Below, piece by piece: positions 34,968 to 47,200 of a DNA stretch of 64,000 nucleotides. Source of the DNA: Entonaema liquescens (taxonomy: Eukaryota; Ascomycota; Sordariomycetes; Xylariales; Xylariaceae); assembly GCA_902805475.1 (NCBI GenBank), contig CADCSX010000002.1:2790001-2854000 (forward strand), given 5' to 3'. The stretch's first letter is position 1. The number at the start of each line of letters is the position of its first letter. The notes beneath the pieces were generated by a model. It did not search any database, was not told where the DNA came from, and saw only the letters and a program-made list of their open reading frames with translations. The position numbers and the translations under genes were made by a program.

Positions 34968-36392
34968 ATGCCTTTCAAGAAACATTCTCGCCAATATGAC
35001 CTGGTGGTGTTTGGTGCAACTGGTAAATCGGCCATAACTACCATATGAAGATTTAGTATATTTGGACGGCTAATTGTTAGTAGGCTACACCGGGTCACTG
35101 ATTGCGGAACATATTACAACTCATTTCCCAACAGATCTGAAATGGGCGATAGCTGGTCGATCTGCTGACAAGCTTCGGAACGTAGTTGAACAATGCAGAG
35201 CCCTGAACTCCGTCCGGCAGCCCCCAGAAATCGAAGTATGTGGTCTCAATGACGCAGATATTACGGCTTTGGCGAAAAAGACGTTTGCGCTCATCACAAC
35301 GGTTGGCCCATATGCGAAATACGGAGAGTTTGCCTTCAAGGCTTGTGCGGAAGAAGGAACACATTATTTCGATTGCACCGGTGAAGCTGTTTGGCACGCA
35401 GCTATGATCCGGAAGTATGAAGCAACCGCAAAAGCCACGGGTGCTTGCATGTTCCCTCAAGCGGCCATCGAATCTGCACCATCGGACTTGATGACCTTCT
35501 CGATGGCATCGCTCATCCGTTCTAAGCTCTCAGCCCCGGTAGGTGACGTCGTGGTTAAGATACATGAGATACGGTAAGCTATTATCCCACTTATAACGAT
35601 GGGATCTTAACATGTTATAGCGGCGCACCCTCGGGTGGTACTCTCCATACTGCACTGGGACTTTTCGACGTCTTTCACTGGAAAGAAGTGGCTAAATCTC
35701 ACAAGCCATATGCTCTGTCGCCTGTCCCGAACTCAAAGCAGCCCCCCACGCCGTCGTTGCTTTCGAAACTGACAGGCTTATACACCATACCCAACCTTGG
35801 TCTCATGTCGACATCCATAACTGCGGGGACCAACACGGCAGTCGTACAACGTACCTGGGGCTTGTTTAAACAGGAGCCATCGTTGCAGAAGCAGTTCTAT
35901 GGTCCGAACTTTACGTATCGGGAATTCATAAGAGCAAAGAACCACCTAAGCGGTATGGCGATGCACTACGCCCTCGTGATCAGTGGTGCACTACTTATGT
36001 TCTGCCCGCCAATTCGAAAATTAATACGCAACTTCGTTTCTCAACCCGGCGAAGGAACGAGTAAAGAAGATCAGGCAAAAGAGTATATCCAGTTCCGGAG
36101 AATTGCAACGCCGGATGCCCAACCAAGCATTGGCAAACAAGCATTATGTAAGGCCGAGTTTAGTGGTGGTTTGTATTATTGTAAGCACTCGATCTACCCC
36201 TCGGATATGACTTATAAGCTGATAACTGGAATAGTGACTGCAGTGTTTGTTAGTCAAGCTGCCTGCACGATATTACAAGACGACCTCGACCTTGCAGGAG
36301 GTGTTTATACTCCTGCATGTTTAGGTCATGGATATATTAACCGCCTGAACGATGCCGGGTTCAAAATGGAGACGAAGATCATCGATACGTGA
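34968..36392 (+). CDS. Saccharopine dehydrogenase-like oxidoreductase
   Basis: Exons 34968-35022, 35084-35573 and 35621-36392; introns 35023-35083 and 35574-35620 (only 47 bp). The product has 438 residues. The N-terminus has a Rossmann dinucleotide fold, YDLVVFGATGYTGSLIAEH, with the GxxGxxG loop split by the first intron. Conserved family stretches are WAIAGRSADKL, TVGPYAKYGE, GTHYFDCTGE and RGAPSGGT. A hydrophobic segment (MHYALVISGALLMF) near residue 280 suggests membrane or lipid-droplet attachment, as known for SCCPDH-type proteins. These are not true lysine-pathway enzymes; related bacterial proteins are trans-acting enoyl reductases, and the substrate here is unknown. The neighbours (eL43, DUF155) give no pathway hint. 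Confidence 0.88.
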
Positions 36393-37356
36393 TCTTCCCC
36401 TCGACCCTTCGGGATTATTTTCGGAATAGGCCGAGAGGCGTTATATCAGTTTCATGTGGCTGGCGTTAGGATTTGACACCCATGGTTGTGGAAGGTGAGA
36501 GGATGATCCGGAACTAATATGTTGAACAGATGAAGGCCATGCATATGAACGATTCTATTCTAAGAATAAGTTCAAGTCTGTGGGTAGAAAAAGAGTTAAG
36601 GAGCAGTAATGGGCTGTAGTGTCTTATTTTGAGGCTCCCTTCAACTTTATTTAATTGTTGGCATTTAACAACGGAGCTGGTGATTATTTAATAGGAAGGT
36701 GTATTATGTGTATTATGCATACCACATATGTAGCATATATACATACATGTCTGTATAAAACGCATGAAAGGAACAGGACAAACTGTACATACATGTAATA
36801 TCTGTGATGTGCATTAGTTAAGTACTGATATGTACTCTCCATAACATTTTATATGGCAAATACACAGATAAATACTAAAATGAATTCATGTTCCCCGCAA
36901 AAACAATTAACGTCGCAGGGGCCGGTGTACCTATGTAACAAGCCGTGCTACCTTTTTTTTTTTTTTTTTTTTTTGGTTGGACCTTGGTCAATTCGTCAAA
37001 CGTCATAAGACAAGCTTCTTAGCTCCGAGAATTGCGTCTCTAGAACATCTTTAGGCCATAACAATACACTCTTACTCCTATTGTCACACCGACTCACATT
37101 ACAACTTTAAACGCTTTGTTTTAGTGACATCTTTTTGTAACTGTTGGGAATTAGTCCCTTTTACAATTTGACCCTATTCCTAAGATTAGCGAAGCAAACA
37201 ATTTCACCTGCGTGTTATATCTTTCATATGGCAACGCGGTAACATTCGGTATAATAAGGAAGAGCTATCGTCATATCAAAGATTATCTAGTGGTAGACTC
37301 GGATAGCTCTTATTGCTATATGAGATTGCATCTTACCTTGGTCGATAATTATTACG
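36393..37356. other. Intergenic spacer
   Basis: Terminator of the oxidoreductase gene and promoter of the DUF155 gene. It contains a 22-base poly-T tract (36953-36974) and AT-rich DNA with TACATA words. An 86-codon ORF at 37212-37472 overlaps the DUF155 start in another frame and is rejected. Confidence 0.5.
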
Positions 37357-39185
37357 ATGGCCTCATCACCGAGAGCTTCAACCAGTTCTGGGTTGACTTC
37401 CGAGCGAACTCCTCTCCTACGACAAGACTCGAGCCGACCCAGAAGCTCGCGCAATGTAACCTTCAATCCTAACCCCGTAACGAGAACAATCGATCCAGAC
37501 CCTTCATCTTTGAGCTCGTCACCCAGTACTACGGGAAACTTCGGCCATGCACGCCTCGTCGGCTCTACGGCCTCTGGTAGCAGCTCCGCTCACCCGCCGC
37601 CCATGCTCTCCGCGCTGAATAATCGACTGCGCCGACGTAACAGCCATGGCGCTGTCTTCACTACTCTTCCGCCAGCAGTCAGCCCTATACCGAAAATTGG
37701 ACCTCAGCGAAGCTCAAAGAATGCACAGAAGCTAAAGTTATTACCGAATCCTGAACTTGACGAAGAGGGTCCAGACGAAGAGAGTGGCAGGGACGTCTAT
37801 TCGCAGTATACACGCATAAAAGATCCCACAGCAAGAAGAGATGCGGCGCGTTTGGGTAAAGCAGACCGCGATAGGCTACCGCGTGTGACAGCCTACTGTA
37901 CCGCAACAAGATACCAGATGGACGGCTTAATGCGCTTCCTCAAAGGTAGGGGCAAGAACAGGGGAGCGAATCCCAAGCTGATTGATGAGTGTATATACTC
38001 GCCGTATAATTACACCCTTGGGAAATCCATAGAGCGAGCTGAGGTGATTGAAGAAGTACGGCAAAGACCGATCCAAACTTATGAAAGGAGACATTCTACG
38101 GGCGAAGTAGAAGAGCATTCGGATACATTCAAGAGGGACAGCCTACGAGAACTACAATCACAACAAGATGGCGCATTGGATACCGAGCAGCCGTTCAGTA
38201 ATGGCCGGGACGTACATAATAACCTCGTCTACCCGCCACATTCTGAGAACGAAAGTGCTATACACGATTCGCATTCGCATCCCGAGCGCGATGTCAACTT
38301 CGACACTCAGGTGCACACCCCGGAGGTATTCCTATTCGATTACGGTGTTGTAGTGATATGGGGAATGTCGCCGGCGCATGAGCAGCGGTTCCTAAAGGAC
38401 ATTGCGAAATTCGAACTTGATAAACTGGAACTTGATGACGTGGAAACGGAGTGCTTCAACTTCTACTACACTAACGAGTACCAGCCGCGAATATACAACG
38501 ACTTCATCACGCTGAGAGACAAGGGAAACTACATGACGAAGCTAGCTATATCGCACGCATTGGCGCAAAGTGTCAAGGTACGTTATGGCTCATTCTCTTT
38601 ATACTCTGGAGCTGGTAAAATATGAATAGGAAGTAACTGACAAAACCGCTTTTAAAATATAGACATCCCTCTTTGAGGAACTCATCGCATCAACAATTGA
38701 CGCATGCAAGGACATCCCGACGCAGATTGCGCTGACGGGCAAGATCGCACTATCACGATCGCAAATCAACATGCAAATCGGCGAGTTGTTTATCTTGCGC
38801 ATTAGCATCCATCTCAACGGCAGTGTGCTCGATACCCCCGAGCTCTTCTGGGTCGAACCCCACCTCGAGCCTGTGTATCAGGCCGTTCGTAGCTATCTTG
38901 AAATGGACCAGCGCGTTGGCCTACTCACTGAGCGTCTTGACGTTATTGCTGACCTACTTGCCGTACTTAAGGACCAACTGAGTCACGGCCACGGCGAAAA
39001 GCTCGAATGGATTGGTACGTGATGTCCTGACTTATTCCTTTTATCCTCCCCCTATATGGTTCACTAGTTATGACCGGCCAAATAAGTTCATTAACTAACA
39101 TCCTACAGTCATCGTCCTCATCGCCGCCGAGATCCTAGTCGCAGCCGTCAACATCGTCGTCGACCTCTACGCCGGTGTAGACTAG
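37357..39185 (+). CDS. DUF155 protein, Rmd1/Sif family
   Basis: Exons 37357-38577, 38663-39014 and 39109-39185; introns 38578-38662 and 39015-39108. The product has 549 residues. The first 200 residues are Ser/Pro/Arg-rich and probably disordered. The DUF155 domain begins near VTAYCTATRYQMDGLMRFLK and continues with VFLFDYGVVVIWGMS, the ETECFNFYYT motif and SQINMQIGELFILRISIHL. The last exon gives a single C-terminal transmembrane segment, IVLIAAEILVAAVNIVVDLY. Related yeast proteins (Rmd1, Rmd8) were named from meiotic nuclear division defects, and fission yeast Sif proteins interact with Sad1; human RMND1 is mitochondrial. The cytoplasmic/tail-anchored form here resembles Rmd8/Sif rather than RMND1. 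Biochemical function is unknown. Confidence 0.88.
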
Positions 39186-40038
39186 TCAAACTGGCCTTAT
39201 CTCATACCCCATCGCTACTGTGACGGCTAGCGAAGTTAATTTGTGTCTCTGTACAGATCGAGAAAGGACGAACGGTGTTCGGGCGCATTGGGACGATAGC
39301 ATACACACATTAGGCACATACGCGCGGCGCATACGCACACCATATGGTACTAGCAACTTGCAGCTTTTGGCGTTTGGGCTGTGTACTCTGACATAGGATA
39401 GCCATTATTGCATATGTATAATCCAAGTAATGTTCGGTTTAAGTAGCAGTAGCAATAATGTATGTATCGATATTTGTATCTGCAGGTTCCTTTTCGCGTT
39501 AACTTGGTCGCATGTGTCTCGCATGCTGTATTGTTTTACCTTTGAAAGCTTCACAGCAGTCGAAATCCACTCACACACGCCTTCAGTAACTTGGAGCACC
39601 TTAGTTTACAAATAGAGGGCATCGTGTTATTTCGTAAACTAAATGGTGTATATTGAACCCGTACCTACTCCCTCAACACAAGAGAAACAAAAGCGCACAT
39701 ATTCTTCTTCACCAGCCGATCCTTACCAAGTTGCTCGTAGATCTAATTAACCTTCTTTTTCTCTGCGATTCATTAATGCTATTATCTGAACTTCCCAGCT
39801 TCCAGCCTAGCATAAAACCTGGGTTCCTAATCCTACACAGCAGAAGCCGAAGCTAAAGCTTTGAAGACAAAAGCCCCTTACCATAACGCCAAATTTTTGA
39901 AGGGTCCTTAATAAATAAAAAATCTCTCGTTTTTTCCCTCCCTAATAACAACTAGTCAGAGAAGAATATCCGAGGTCTATTCCGAAGTCATTACCATAGG
40001 CGAGAGCGTAGACGCCACACGCCAAAGGGCTTATATCT
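39186..40038. other. Convergent 3' spacer
   Basis: 853 bases between the convergent 3' ends of the DUF155 and HMG genes. It is AT-rich; small ORFs overlap on both strands and are not believed. Confidence 0.55.
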
Positions 40039-41381
40039 CTAATCATCGGCGGCGCCATCGTTCTCGTCGACCTCTGTTTCCGGGTCTGTATCCTGGTCGC
40101 CTGCAGGCTCGTGGTCGCCAGGATCCGCCATCTCGACGTCTTGGTCCTCGTCTCCTTCATCGTCGTTGACCGCTTCGAAGCGGGCTGAACGTCCACCTCC
40201 TCCCCCGCCGCGTCTACTACTAGAGATGCTACCGAAGTGGTCTCGATCTCTATTGCGCGAGCGCTCACGAGCGGCGTTCTTGGCCTCGCGCTTGTACTCT
40301 TCAACAGCCTCCTTATACTGAGCTAGTTCCTGCTCATAGCGGACTTGGAACTCTTCCTTTTCTTTTTCAGGTAGGTCCTTCCAGCCGCGTGCGAGCTCCT
40401 CTTCAAGACGGAACTCTCCCGCCGCAATCTTCTCCTTGTGCTGGGCCTGAAGGACGGGCCGGGTATCGTTGCAATAGATTTCGAAGGCGTTGCTGGGTCG
40501 CTTAGGTCGCTTAGCTACACCGTTAAGGCGAGCATGGTCGAGTTGGGAGTGTGAATAAGCGTCGGAACTCGGTGAGAGTGTCGTCAAGTTCTGGTTGATG
40601 AAAGTCGCGCTAGGTCCGGTGCCTGGCTCAGAGACGGGGAGTAAGGATGGCTTCCTATGCCCACGCTTTGTTCGAAGGGGCTTATCCTTAGGCTGCTAGA
40701 TGGTTAGAAATCTGTTTAATGTAAACGTCCACAGGTAAGTAGGAAATTAGCACATACAGTCGGTGGTGGGCTAGGGCTGCCTTCGGAATCTTCTACATTA
40801 GTGCTTGTGCGCTTGGCGACCTGCTCGAGAAGGAATGCGCGCTCAAGGCGTAGCTTTTGGACTTGTCGCTGGAGTCGGTTCAGTCGCAATTGATAGGCTT
40901 TTGTCTCATCCTCGATCTCTTTGGTACGTTCCTTTAGTTGGATACATTTGCGTCGGTAGGCTTCTTCGACCGTCGGAGGTAGAGCCGGTGGGTTAACTGT
41001 GAAATTCCATCGTTAGCTCGTTGTCCATAGTAAATACTAGCGATGCGTGATCCCAACCCTGAGCAGCATTATCCTCAATTTCAGAAGACATTCTAGGTTC
41101 AGGAGATTCAGTATGCTTAGCAGGAACCGGTGGTTTTCCCTTTCCGGGGCTAAATCGAAATAAGGGCGGAAGATCCATGATTTGATTGTTGATTGTTGAT
41201 TGAAGAGAGGATGATGAATGTACAGTGAACAAGGCACCGGCAAGTTTAATGGGAGATAAATAACTCGAGAAGAAATTACAAGAAATACGAAGGTACTGAT
41301 TGCCATGCACCTAAATTGAAGGTGCTCGCGCTGTCAAGTTGGCGATAATAAAAAAGTGCACTTACTACTCTGCGGTGCCAT
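40039..41381 (-). CDS. HMG-box protein, Nhp10-like (INO80 complex type)
   Basis: Exons 41381-41366, 40996-40758 and 40695-40039; introns 41365-40997 (369 bp) and 40757-40696. The product has 303 residues. Residues of about 15-75 form a coiled coil (EEAYRRKCIQLKERTKEI ... LRLNRLQRQVQKLRLERAFL). One HMG box lies at about 146-215 (KRPKRPSNAFEIYC ... LARGWKDLPEKEKEEF). A Gly stretch and a very acidic tail (DDEGDEDQDVEMAD) follow. Coiled coil plus single HMG box matches fungal Nhp10/Nht1, a nucleosome-binding INO80 subunit; the assignment to INO80 is by resemblance. The first exon (MAPQS) has a perfect GTAAGT donor. A competing model starts in the 369-bp interval with MSSEIEDNAAQ and uses a 61-bp intron (donor GTTGGG), also phase 1. 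Convergent with DUF155 and divergent from Cct8. Confidence 0.85.
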
Positions 41382-42058
41382 CTTTTTACAATAAGAATGC
41401 GACAACAGTCGCAACAATCCACTAATTCAAGGTCTGACTGTAATCCTGAGTAATGTCCTGAGCAATGATGGAAGATTCTGATTCTAGATAACAGCTAATA
41501 TTTTTTAGAAATGAGATTGCGTGGTGTTGGACAAACATTTGACGATGAAGTTGAAAATAAGATGACGAAGAGAACAAAAGACGGCGCAGATAACAGGCGC
41601 GACGAAATATGCCCATAGCTGGAAAGCGTAGAAGCGTGGAAGCGTGGAAGCGTTGGTACCTTACTTTTGCTACAGGGACGAGGCTATCTGTCTACAAGTT
41701 TCATTGGGTAATATACACTTTATGGTCCACTTTATTGCTGCAAGGCTTATCTTAGGTTGTTTTTTTTGGTTCTGTTTGCTTAGCTCTTTAGCTCTTAGCT
41801 CTAAGGAAGACAGAAGTAAATACGTACATACCTTAGGTAAGGTAAGGTTGTATCAACTGCAAGGAGGATGTACAATGTATCTATCTTAGCAGCTTTGATA
41901 GCCCCACTAACTTTTTCTAATAGAAGCTTCAACTTTGGAGGCTCCCACTTTAATACACCTCGAATAAGTCCACAAGACGTGTATTTCCAAGTCTTCCCCC
42001 CTGGTTTATTCCGAGTCAACTATAAGTCGGATATCTACCCAGAGAGGAATTATCAAAT
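41382..42058. promoter_or_regulatory. Bidirectional HMG / Cct8 promoter region
   Basis: 677 bases between divergent genes. It contains a four-copy 8-base array (41625-41656) and, nearer Cct8, TTCTAATAGAAGCTTC at 41917-41932, which includes a GAAnnTTC heat-shock-like half. The match is too short to claim heat-shock control. Confidence 0.45.
41625..41656. repeat. Four-copy 8-base array
   Basis: AGCGTAGA, AGCGTGGA, AGCGTGGA, AGCGTTGG in tandem, in the middle of the HMG/Cct8 promoter region. Confidence 0.75.
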
Positions 42059-43840
42059 ATGTCTCTTAACATTCCAAACGCGCCAAATGCTGGCCTGTTC
42101 AAGCAAGGTTATAATAAGTATGTTATTCTTCACCCCGCCACGACTTGCAAACATGTTATAATAAAAGAGGTGCCTAACCATATTATCATATTATAGCTAC
42201 GACGCCGAAGATGGAGCCGTACTACGAAATATCGATGCTTGCCGTGCTATTGCATCTACCGTCCAGACCTCTTTAGGACCATATGGCCGAAATAAAATTA
42301 TTATAAACCATCTGCAGAAGATGATCCTCACTTCTGATGCTGCAACCATTCTCAAGGAACTCGATGTCGTTCACCCCGCCGCCAAGCTTTTAGTTATGGC
42401 CAGTCAACAGCAGGAAGCCGAGATGGGTGACGCCACAAACCTTGTTATAGTACTTGCTGGCGAACTGCTTAAGAAAGCCGAAGACCTGCTACGAATGGGT
42501 CTGAAGACAGCCGATATAGTTACAGGTTACGAGCGCGCTCAAACATTTGCCCTTGAAGCTCTAGAGGAACTCGTCGTGGATAAGGTAGAAGACATCAGGA
42601 ACCAGGAACAGCTAGGCAAGGCAATTCGCACAGTAGTAGCAAGCAAGCAGAACGGGAACGAAGACACACTGGGAAATCTCGTCTCTGAGGCCGTCCTCGC
42701 CGTGCTTCCCAAAAACCCCGCCAACTTTAATGTTGACAATATTCGAGTAGTGAAGATTATGGGTGGAAGCTTGGAGCAGAGCAGAGTAGTGAAGGGTATG
42801 GTCTTCCCTAAGGAACCGGATGGATCCGTTAAGAAGGCCACCAAGGCCAAGGTCGGAGTTTTCTCCTGCGCTCTCGACATAAGCCAGACCGAGACCAAGG
42901 GCACCGTGCTATTACACAACGCCAAAGAAATGATGGACTTCACCAAGGGAGAGGAAGAACAGCTGGAAATTGCTATCAAGGAGCTGCACGACGCCGGATT
43001 GAGAGTTGTCATCGCCGGCTCCACCGTGGGAGAACTCGCTATGCACTACCTTAACCGGTACGGCATACTCGTCATCAAGATTCTGAGCAAGTTCGAATTA
43101 CGGCGAATTTGCCGAGTTGTTGGCGCTACTCCTCTTGCAAGATTAGGTGCTCCCATGCCCGACGAGATGGGGTCCGTAGATGTTGTCGAGACCCTCGAAA
43201 TCGGAGGAGACCGCGTGACAGTATTCAGGCAAGAAGACGAGGTCACAAGAACAGCAACCATCGTCCTCCGCGGTGCTACGCAAAATCACCTTGATGATGT
43301 TGAGCGAGCGGTAGACGATGGTGTGAACGTGGTAAAAGCTATCACCCGCGATGCACGTCTAGTTCCCGGTGCAGGTGCCACAGAGATACAGCTCGTGGGA
43401 AGGATACAAGCTTTCGGCGACAAGACATCAGGCTTGCCACAATACTCCATCCGGAAATATGGTGAGGCGTTCGAGGTTGTAGCACGGACTATCGCAGAGA
43501 GTGCTGGTCTAGACGCCACAGAAGTGTTGAGCAGGCTATACACGGCGCATAACAAGAAGGACAGCTGGACCACAGGAGTCGACATAGAGGTAAAACCTTC
43601 AACCATATTATCCACACCGGGATTGCAATGCTAACATTATATTGTCAGAACAACGATGGCACTGGCATACTAGATGCCAAGGCAGAAGGTATCCTTGACC
43701 TTATGGTCACCAAGGCTTGGGCTATCAAACTGGCGACGGAAGCAGCACGAACGGTATTGTCTGTAGACCAGATCATCGTGGCAAGGCAAGCTGGTGGACC
43801 CAAGCCCCCGGGCCCCAACCCTAACTGGGATGAAGACTAA
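42059..43840 (+). CDS. CCT8: T-complex protein 1 subunit theta (Cct8)
   Basis: One of eight subunits of the cytosolic chaperonin CCT/TRiC that folds actin and tubulin using ATP. Exons 42059-42117, 42197-43589 and 43649-43840; introns 42118-42196 and 43590-43648. The product has 547 residues, the normal length. Signatures: SLGPYGRNKIIINHLQ, TSDAATILKELDVVHPAAK, the group II nucleotide motif in its theta form (EMGDATNLVIVLAGELL), the apical part with FSCALDISQTETKGTVLL, and the C-terminal ATP site VPGAGATEIQL. It starts MSLNIPNAPNAGLFKQGY and ends in a Pro/Asp-rich tail GGPKPPGPNPNWDED. The frame is intact through the whole gene. Divergent from the HMG gene. Identification is secure. Confidence 0.97.
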
Positions 43841-44034
43841 AATAAAAGCTTGTCTGGGGTCTTCGAGGGCAGGTCGGAACTATACGCGAATATAGACGGT
43901 CAACCTACAAATACCAGGGATGTTGATAGCATGAATTGACCAGAGCTAAAGACAAAGGCCAGTAGCCTACTTCTAACCCGCCAAGTTTTACGTGACGTTA
44001 GAAGGCTTCAACTCTCCTATAATAAGTCTCTAGG

Positions 44035-44220
44035 ATAGTCCAAGAAAACTTTTTTTCTGTAGAAACTCGTATTACCTGAACGGCCACCCATTGCCTCCCT
44101 GGAGGTTTGTTGAACTGAGGTCCTAAGCAAACCCAGTTAAATATTATTTCTAGCTTTGCTTCATTAACCACTAGACCATAGCCATATTGGGCTTGTAACC
44201 GCCCATGAGGGGTAAGAAAA
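44035..44220 (-). mobile_element. tRNA-derived SINE-like relic
   Basis: On the minus strand, TGGTCTAGTGG (44178-44168) fits the polymerase III A box exactly, and AGTTCAACAAACC (44116-44104) resembles a B box with mismatches, about 60 bases downstream. A further 100 bases ending in an A-rich stretch (CAGAAAAAAAG) follow. The tRNA cloverleaf is not intact, so this is not a functional tRNA. A tRNA-headed SINE fragment is the best reading; no second copy was found in the window to prove it is a repeat. Confidence 0.3.
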
Positions 44221-47200
44221 TGAGTATCTAATAGTCTACCTAAGTAGGTATTTATGTTAAACTTGGGTACGCTATAATGCCTAGCAACCCATATACACAA
44301 GATACCTTCACGACTCAAGCGAGGAGGGCGAGATTCACTATCATACGTAAAAATTAGGGCTACTATTCTTTATAGTCACCGCAGCCTGATAATATATAAA
44401 TGCCCGTCAGGAGGTCTACATTCATTATGTTTTTGTCATGACTCTTGGACCAGTATAGCTCGGTACCTATGAATATAGTATAGTTACAATGCATGCAGTA
44501 CCCCTACAGAGGGGTTCTGCAGTTAAAATATAACTTTTAAGATTGATGCAGATTTTATATCCAACCGACCCCTTGGACCACTAGTTTTCCAATGATATGC
44601 CATTTATCAACTGATCAATTCCTATCCTCCTTCGGCATTTACTGAAGAGGGTGTGGTATCACAACATACCTGATCTGTCCCTACTGCACCGAAGGAACAA
44701 AGCTGTGGTAGTATGTGTAGGGGGTGTGACTAAGCTCGACTTTGTTAGGTATCCTATACTCGAGATCTTCTAGTAACTATTCCGGTACTCATGCTGCTTT
44801 ACATGATATGTACATACTGATACATATCTAAGCAGTTGACAATTCCCTTCTAGATGCTCTTGTAACTAAAAATATGTTCCTCCACGTCATTTAACCTTGG
44901 TAGGGTCAAAAGCCTAAGTGTATCGAAGCAGTTTATTTTCGACATTTAGTCATCGCCATATTGGATTCTTTAGGTATGCAAGGTAGCTTTAGATTTGGAC
45001 AGCCTTTGCTTACAGCTTGGTTGGTATCTTAGGGCCACTCATCTGACATTCTATCTGTTAAACATTGCTAGCACGCACGCCTCCTTTTTAGGATCAAAAG
45101 CACCCATGATATCCTCAAGCTACGAATATACTAATAAACTCAGACTATACGAATAGACCTAATCCCAATACCAACCTATTAGGTTGCTCATCCAAGTCCA
45201 ATTACTTAGTATTCTACTCCTGTTATACTATACACAGAGCTATTTCTACTAAGTCACACGTCTACATAGCTCCCATATCCTGCCACGGTAACAATACTAT
45301 CAATCTAGTTCGCCTGCTATGTATTTCGAAGGCAAGATAACCATCAGGTAACGTGGGAAACCCGGACCCCTGGGCCCTCACTACCTACATACACCAACGA
45401 TGATTATGTACATCAAGGCTGCAGGTATTACCAAACGGCCCTGCTGTCAACCCGTGTCTCGCCTTGGGCCGATAAATCACGCAGTAGATTCGTTAGTTAG
45501 TGTCTTTGCCCTACCGCACGCGTGTAAGAATGCCCTACGGCCCTACAGTGAGACACATCTGTGTAACAGCTGGATAGACCGTGTATTCCCACTGCTAGCA
45601 CAGGGTTGAACATCTAGTTATTGGGAACTGTGCTCTAACACGGCTTACTATACGCTTTTTCAGAAGTAAGGAATTTAGGGTGAAAGGAATCATCAATATC
45701 GTCTGTCTGCCTATTTAGATCTATGTACCTACATATCAAAACAAAACATAACAAACTAGGGCTATTTGGGAGGTTCCGCAAGAAACAACGCGGGATATTC
45801 TGCATATCCACCTTAGCCCTAAAAGCGAATCATCCATTTCCCCTTCGGTTCCGACGAAAGAGCGAGCTAGAGTCCTGCCGATGAGTAAACGCCAAACAGA
45901 GCATCCCCCCCACAGGGACCCGTCTACCAGCGCAGCGGATCAGATTTCTACGCGGGCCGAATGCGGCAGCTTACGTGCGTACGCCCGTGTGTTTCCTACC
46001 TCGTAGCAGCATGTTAACCGGTTGGGATACCGACGCCTCGCAGCGAGCGCTGCGGCCCGGACGTTTCACGCACTAAGCTGTCTGCCCTAATTTCCCTATC
46101 AATTGCAGTACCTCTACTCTAACCCTATGGTCATCCGCCTCCGCACCCGAAGAGCAAAAAGGATCGGTACCACAGCGAAGATCTCAGGATCGGCGTCGGG
46201 AATATCTATGTAGGTGAGCCATCTACGATAACCAGGAAAAGTAGCAGGAGCCTGGACCCCCGGCGTGGGAATAAGCAGCAGATAAGGAACAACCGTGTAC
46301 CGAGTAAGACCTCCCCTCGTCCGCATAACTCGTCCGAACCAACCTATGACAGGAACAAGCGTGATCGATACGATATGTCCTCGAAGCACCAAGGCAGCTG
46401 GCTGATCCTCACCGAAGCTGGTGGAGTATGTCTTTGCTAACTTAGTCCCTTACGTACCTTCTCCTCTCCTCCCGTGCCTTGGCGGTTCTGGTCGTTTACA
46501 GCACGCAAGGACTGTGGCTTAAGACTGGGATGGTAATGTCTGCTCTGATTTAGTTATTTTGCTGTGATAGTAAGCCGTCCGAGATTCGCGAACATGGTAT
46601 AACATTATCATCATCCATCATCGTCAGGGAAAATCTCTAGGTAGGTAACTAGTTGGACTTGGCTCCGAGATCTCCGCTGGGATGAAAAGTCTATATTAAG
46701 AGCACGATCGGGCGGCCTACACCCACGTGTACCGTCCAAGGCGAGAGACGACGATCAGCTCGACGGGCCTAGAGTTGGGACTAAGTCCGGGAGGGAGTCG
46801 AGTTCGGGCTCCACATAAACTCGGCCGAACCGCGAGACTTGGGGACCGGGCCTTGGTAACGAGGGAATGGGCTTAGGCAAGTTACTGAGGTATAGAATCT
46901 AGGAAGGCATTGTAGTAATAACGACTACGACGATGGATCGGTATCCAGACAGAGACGAGTATTGTCTGTGCTCGCTCAGTTTGCGCATCCACGCTCGCGA
47001 TTATCAGGATAATTACGAATCAGCCGATCTTGCCGGGTCCCGTAGGGTATGCATATCGGGCAGCGAGGAACCCGGCCTCGGGAATTGGATCTATAATCTC
47101 CGTATTGTACACCACAAGGGAACGAACATACGTCCTCAAAGGCAAATGCGTCTTCCACGTGGCGGGTAATCTGATAGATAAGCTGACTGCAGCATATCCC

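Noticed and set aside
42539..43615. Minus-strand ORFs of 71-161 codons over Cct8
   Set aside because: Antisense shadows of an intact chaperonin gene.
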